14,960 nt of DNA, from contig CAMGDK010000026.1 of NCBI GenBank assembly GCA_946042285.1, positions 1 through 14,960 of the forward strand. The letters run 5' to 3'. This document shows positions 14,786 through 14,960 of this stretch, in pieces. A program made the translations under genes and the position numbers. The notes under the pieces are model-generated. The model was not told the DNA's origin, searched no databases, and was given only the letters and a program-made list of their open reading frames with translations. Each line of letters begins with the position of its first letter. Positions within the stretch are counted from its first letter, which is position 1. This DNA comes from an uncultured Clostridia bacterium. GTDB taxonomy: Bacteria > Bacillota > Clostridia > Oscillospirales > Acutalibacteraceae.

Positions 14786-14887
14786 ACGGGCGAACGATGT
14801 TCGCCCCTACGATTGTAGGGTTATTAGAGCGTACAACAAATAGGTTTATGTCAACGAACTCCGTAGGGGCGAACAGTGTTCGCCCGC
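14786..14887. repeat. Compact REPIN-like unit (two inverted palindromes, 102 bases)
   Basis: Left palindrome 14786-14810 (centre GAT, then CTAC), inner 52 bases starting GATTGTAGGGTTATTAGAGCG and ending GTCAACGAACTCC, right palindrome 14863-14887 (GTAG head, centre AGT). Both GTAG tetranucleotides face inward. It is the cleanest complete unit in the window. Confidence 0.85.
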
Positions 14888-14917
14888 AAAAAAAGACGAC
14901 CGACTGGTCGTCTTTTT
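14888..14917. terminator. Bidirectional rho-independent terminator
   Basis: AAAAAGACGACC (14890-14901), loop GACT, GGTCGTCTTTTT (14906-14917): twelve perfect pairs with T-runs on both strands (T7 on the minus strand). It probably ends a minus-strand gene entering from the right edge. Confidence 0.9.
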
Positions 14918-14932
14918 GCTTTTTGCTTTGCT

Positions 14933-14960
14933 TTATAATTCGCTTTCGTATTTTTTTGTA
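14933..14960 (-). CDS. Possible C-terminal tail of a gene beyond the right edge
   Basis: In one minus-strand frame the last bases read TKKYESEL then TAA (14933-14935). The stop stands just before the strong terminator at 14888-14917, which is the arrangement expected of a real gene end. Eight residues cannot identify the protein. Confidence 0.4.

Larger units (their letters stand above)
14546..14932. other. 387-base gene-free gap with promoter, repeats and terminator
   Basis: Holds, from left to right, the promoter for the LCP-like/folE operon, a degenerate REP-like copy, two forward copies, one inverted copy and the bidirectional terminator. No reading frame here looks coding; short frames are made of repeat sequence. 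Confidence 0.75.

Noticed and set aside
14606..14818. Short open frame at the right side as a gene
   Set aside because: It is built from two palindrome copies (translated AGERCSPLRL twice) and has no ribosome site.
4996..14887. Repeated palindromes as a CRISPR array
   Set aside because: Copies are widely and irregularly spaced, occur in both orientations, and are separated by genes; no leader or cas gene is present.

Overview
The window reads as chromosomal DNA of a Gram-positive anaerobe of the class Clostridia, most likely an Oscillospiraceae/Ruminococcus-like gut bacterium. The support is purine-rich Shine-Dalgarno sites a few bases before most starts, sigma-A type promoters, a long single-chain clostridial-type PurL, an LCP-like membrane-anchored protein, and AT-rich intergenic DNA around genes of moderate GC. 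The genus is inference; there is no rRNA gene here to fix it.

Layout. At 1-941 (minus) lies the N-terminal part of a multi-PAS sensory protein that leaves the left edge. Divergent from it, purL (1231-4983) encodes the fused synthetase/glutaminase of purine synthesis. After a repeat-filled gap comes a tight plus-strand operon: an ApgM-family phosphotransferase that may be a homoserine kinase (5169-6377), the PLP enzyme MetY (6398-7666), and a His-rich CsoR/FrmR-family repressor whose ATG overlaps the metY stop (7663-7950). A bidirectional terminator separates this from a convergent histidine phosphatase gene (8105-8734, minus). That gene is divergent from an XRE-type regulator (8852-9499, plus), whose promoter carries an inverted-repeat operator candidate.

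From 14545 down to 9979 everything is on the minus strand: an LCP-like protein, folE, an HTH-nucleotidyltransferase (MNT) fusion, folP, folB, folK and mtnN. This is a folate-biosynthesis cluster (GTP to dihydropteroate) followed by the SAH/MTA nucleosidase of the methyl cycle. With MetY and the putative homoserine kinase, the window joins purine, folate and methionine/one-carbon metabolism. The HTH-MNT gene splits the folate cluster. A hairpin follows folE, and the HTH-MNT gene has a full-consensus promoter (TTGACA-17-TATAAT) whose spacer is almost filled by a palindrome belonging to two tandem 31-bp operator-like repeats. This promoter could also drive folP-folB-folK-mtnN.

The intergenic gaps hold a family of GTAG-headed palindromes, GGGCGAAC-NNN-GTTCGCCC with CTAC/GTAG on one side. 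There are about eleven copies, several arranged as inverted pairs with related inner flanks. They look like REP/REPIN elements, which would predict a RAYT transposase elsewhere in the genome. One copy supplies the stop codon of the phosphatase gene. No tRNA, rRNA, CRISPR array, prophage or complete transposase gene was seen.
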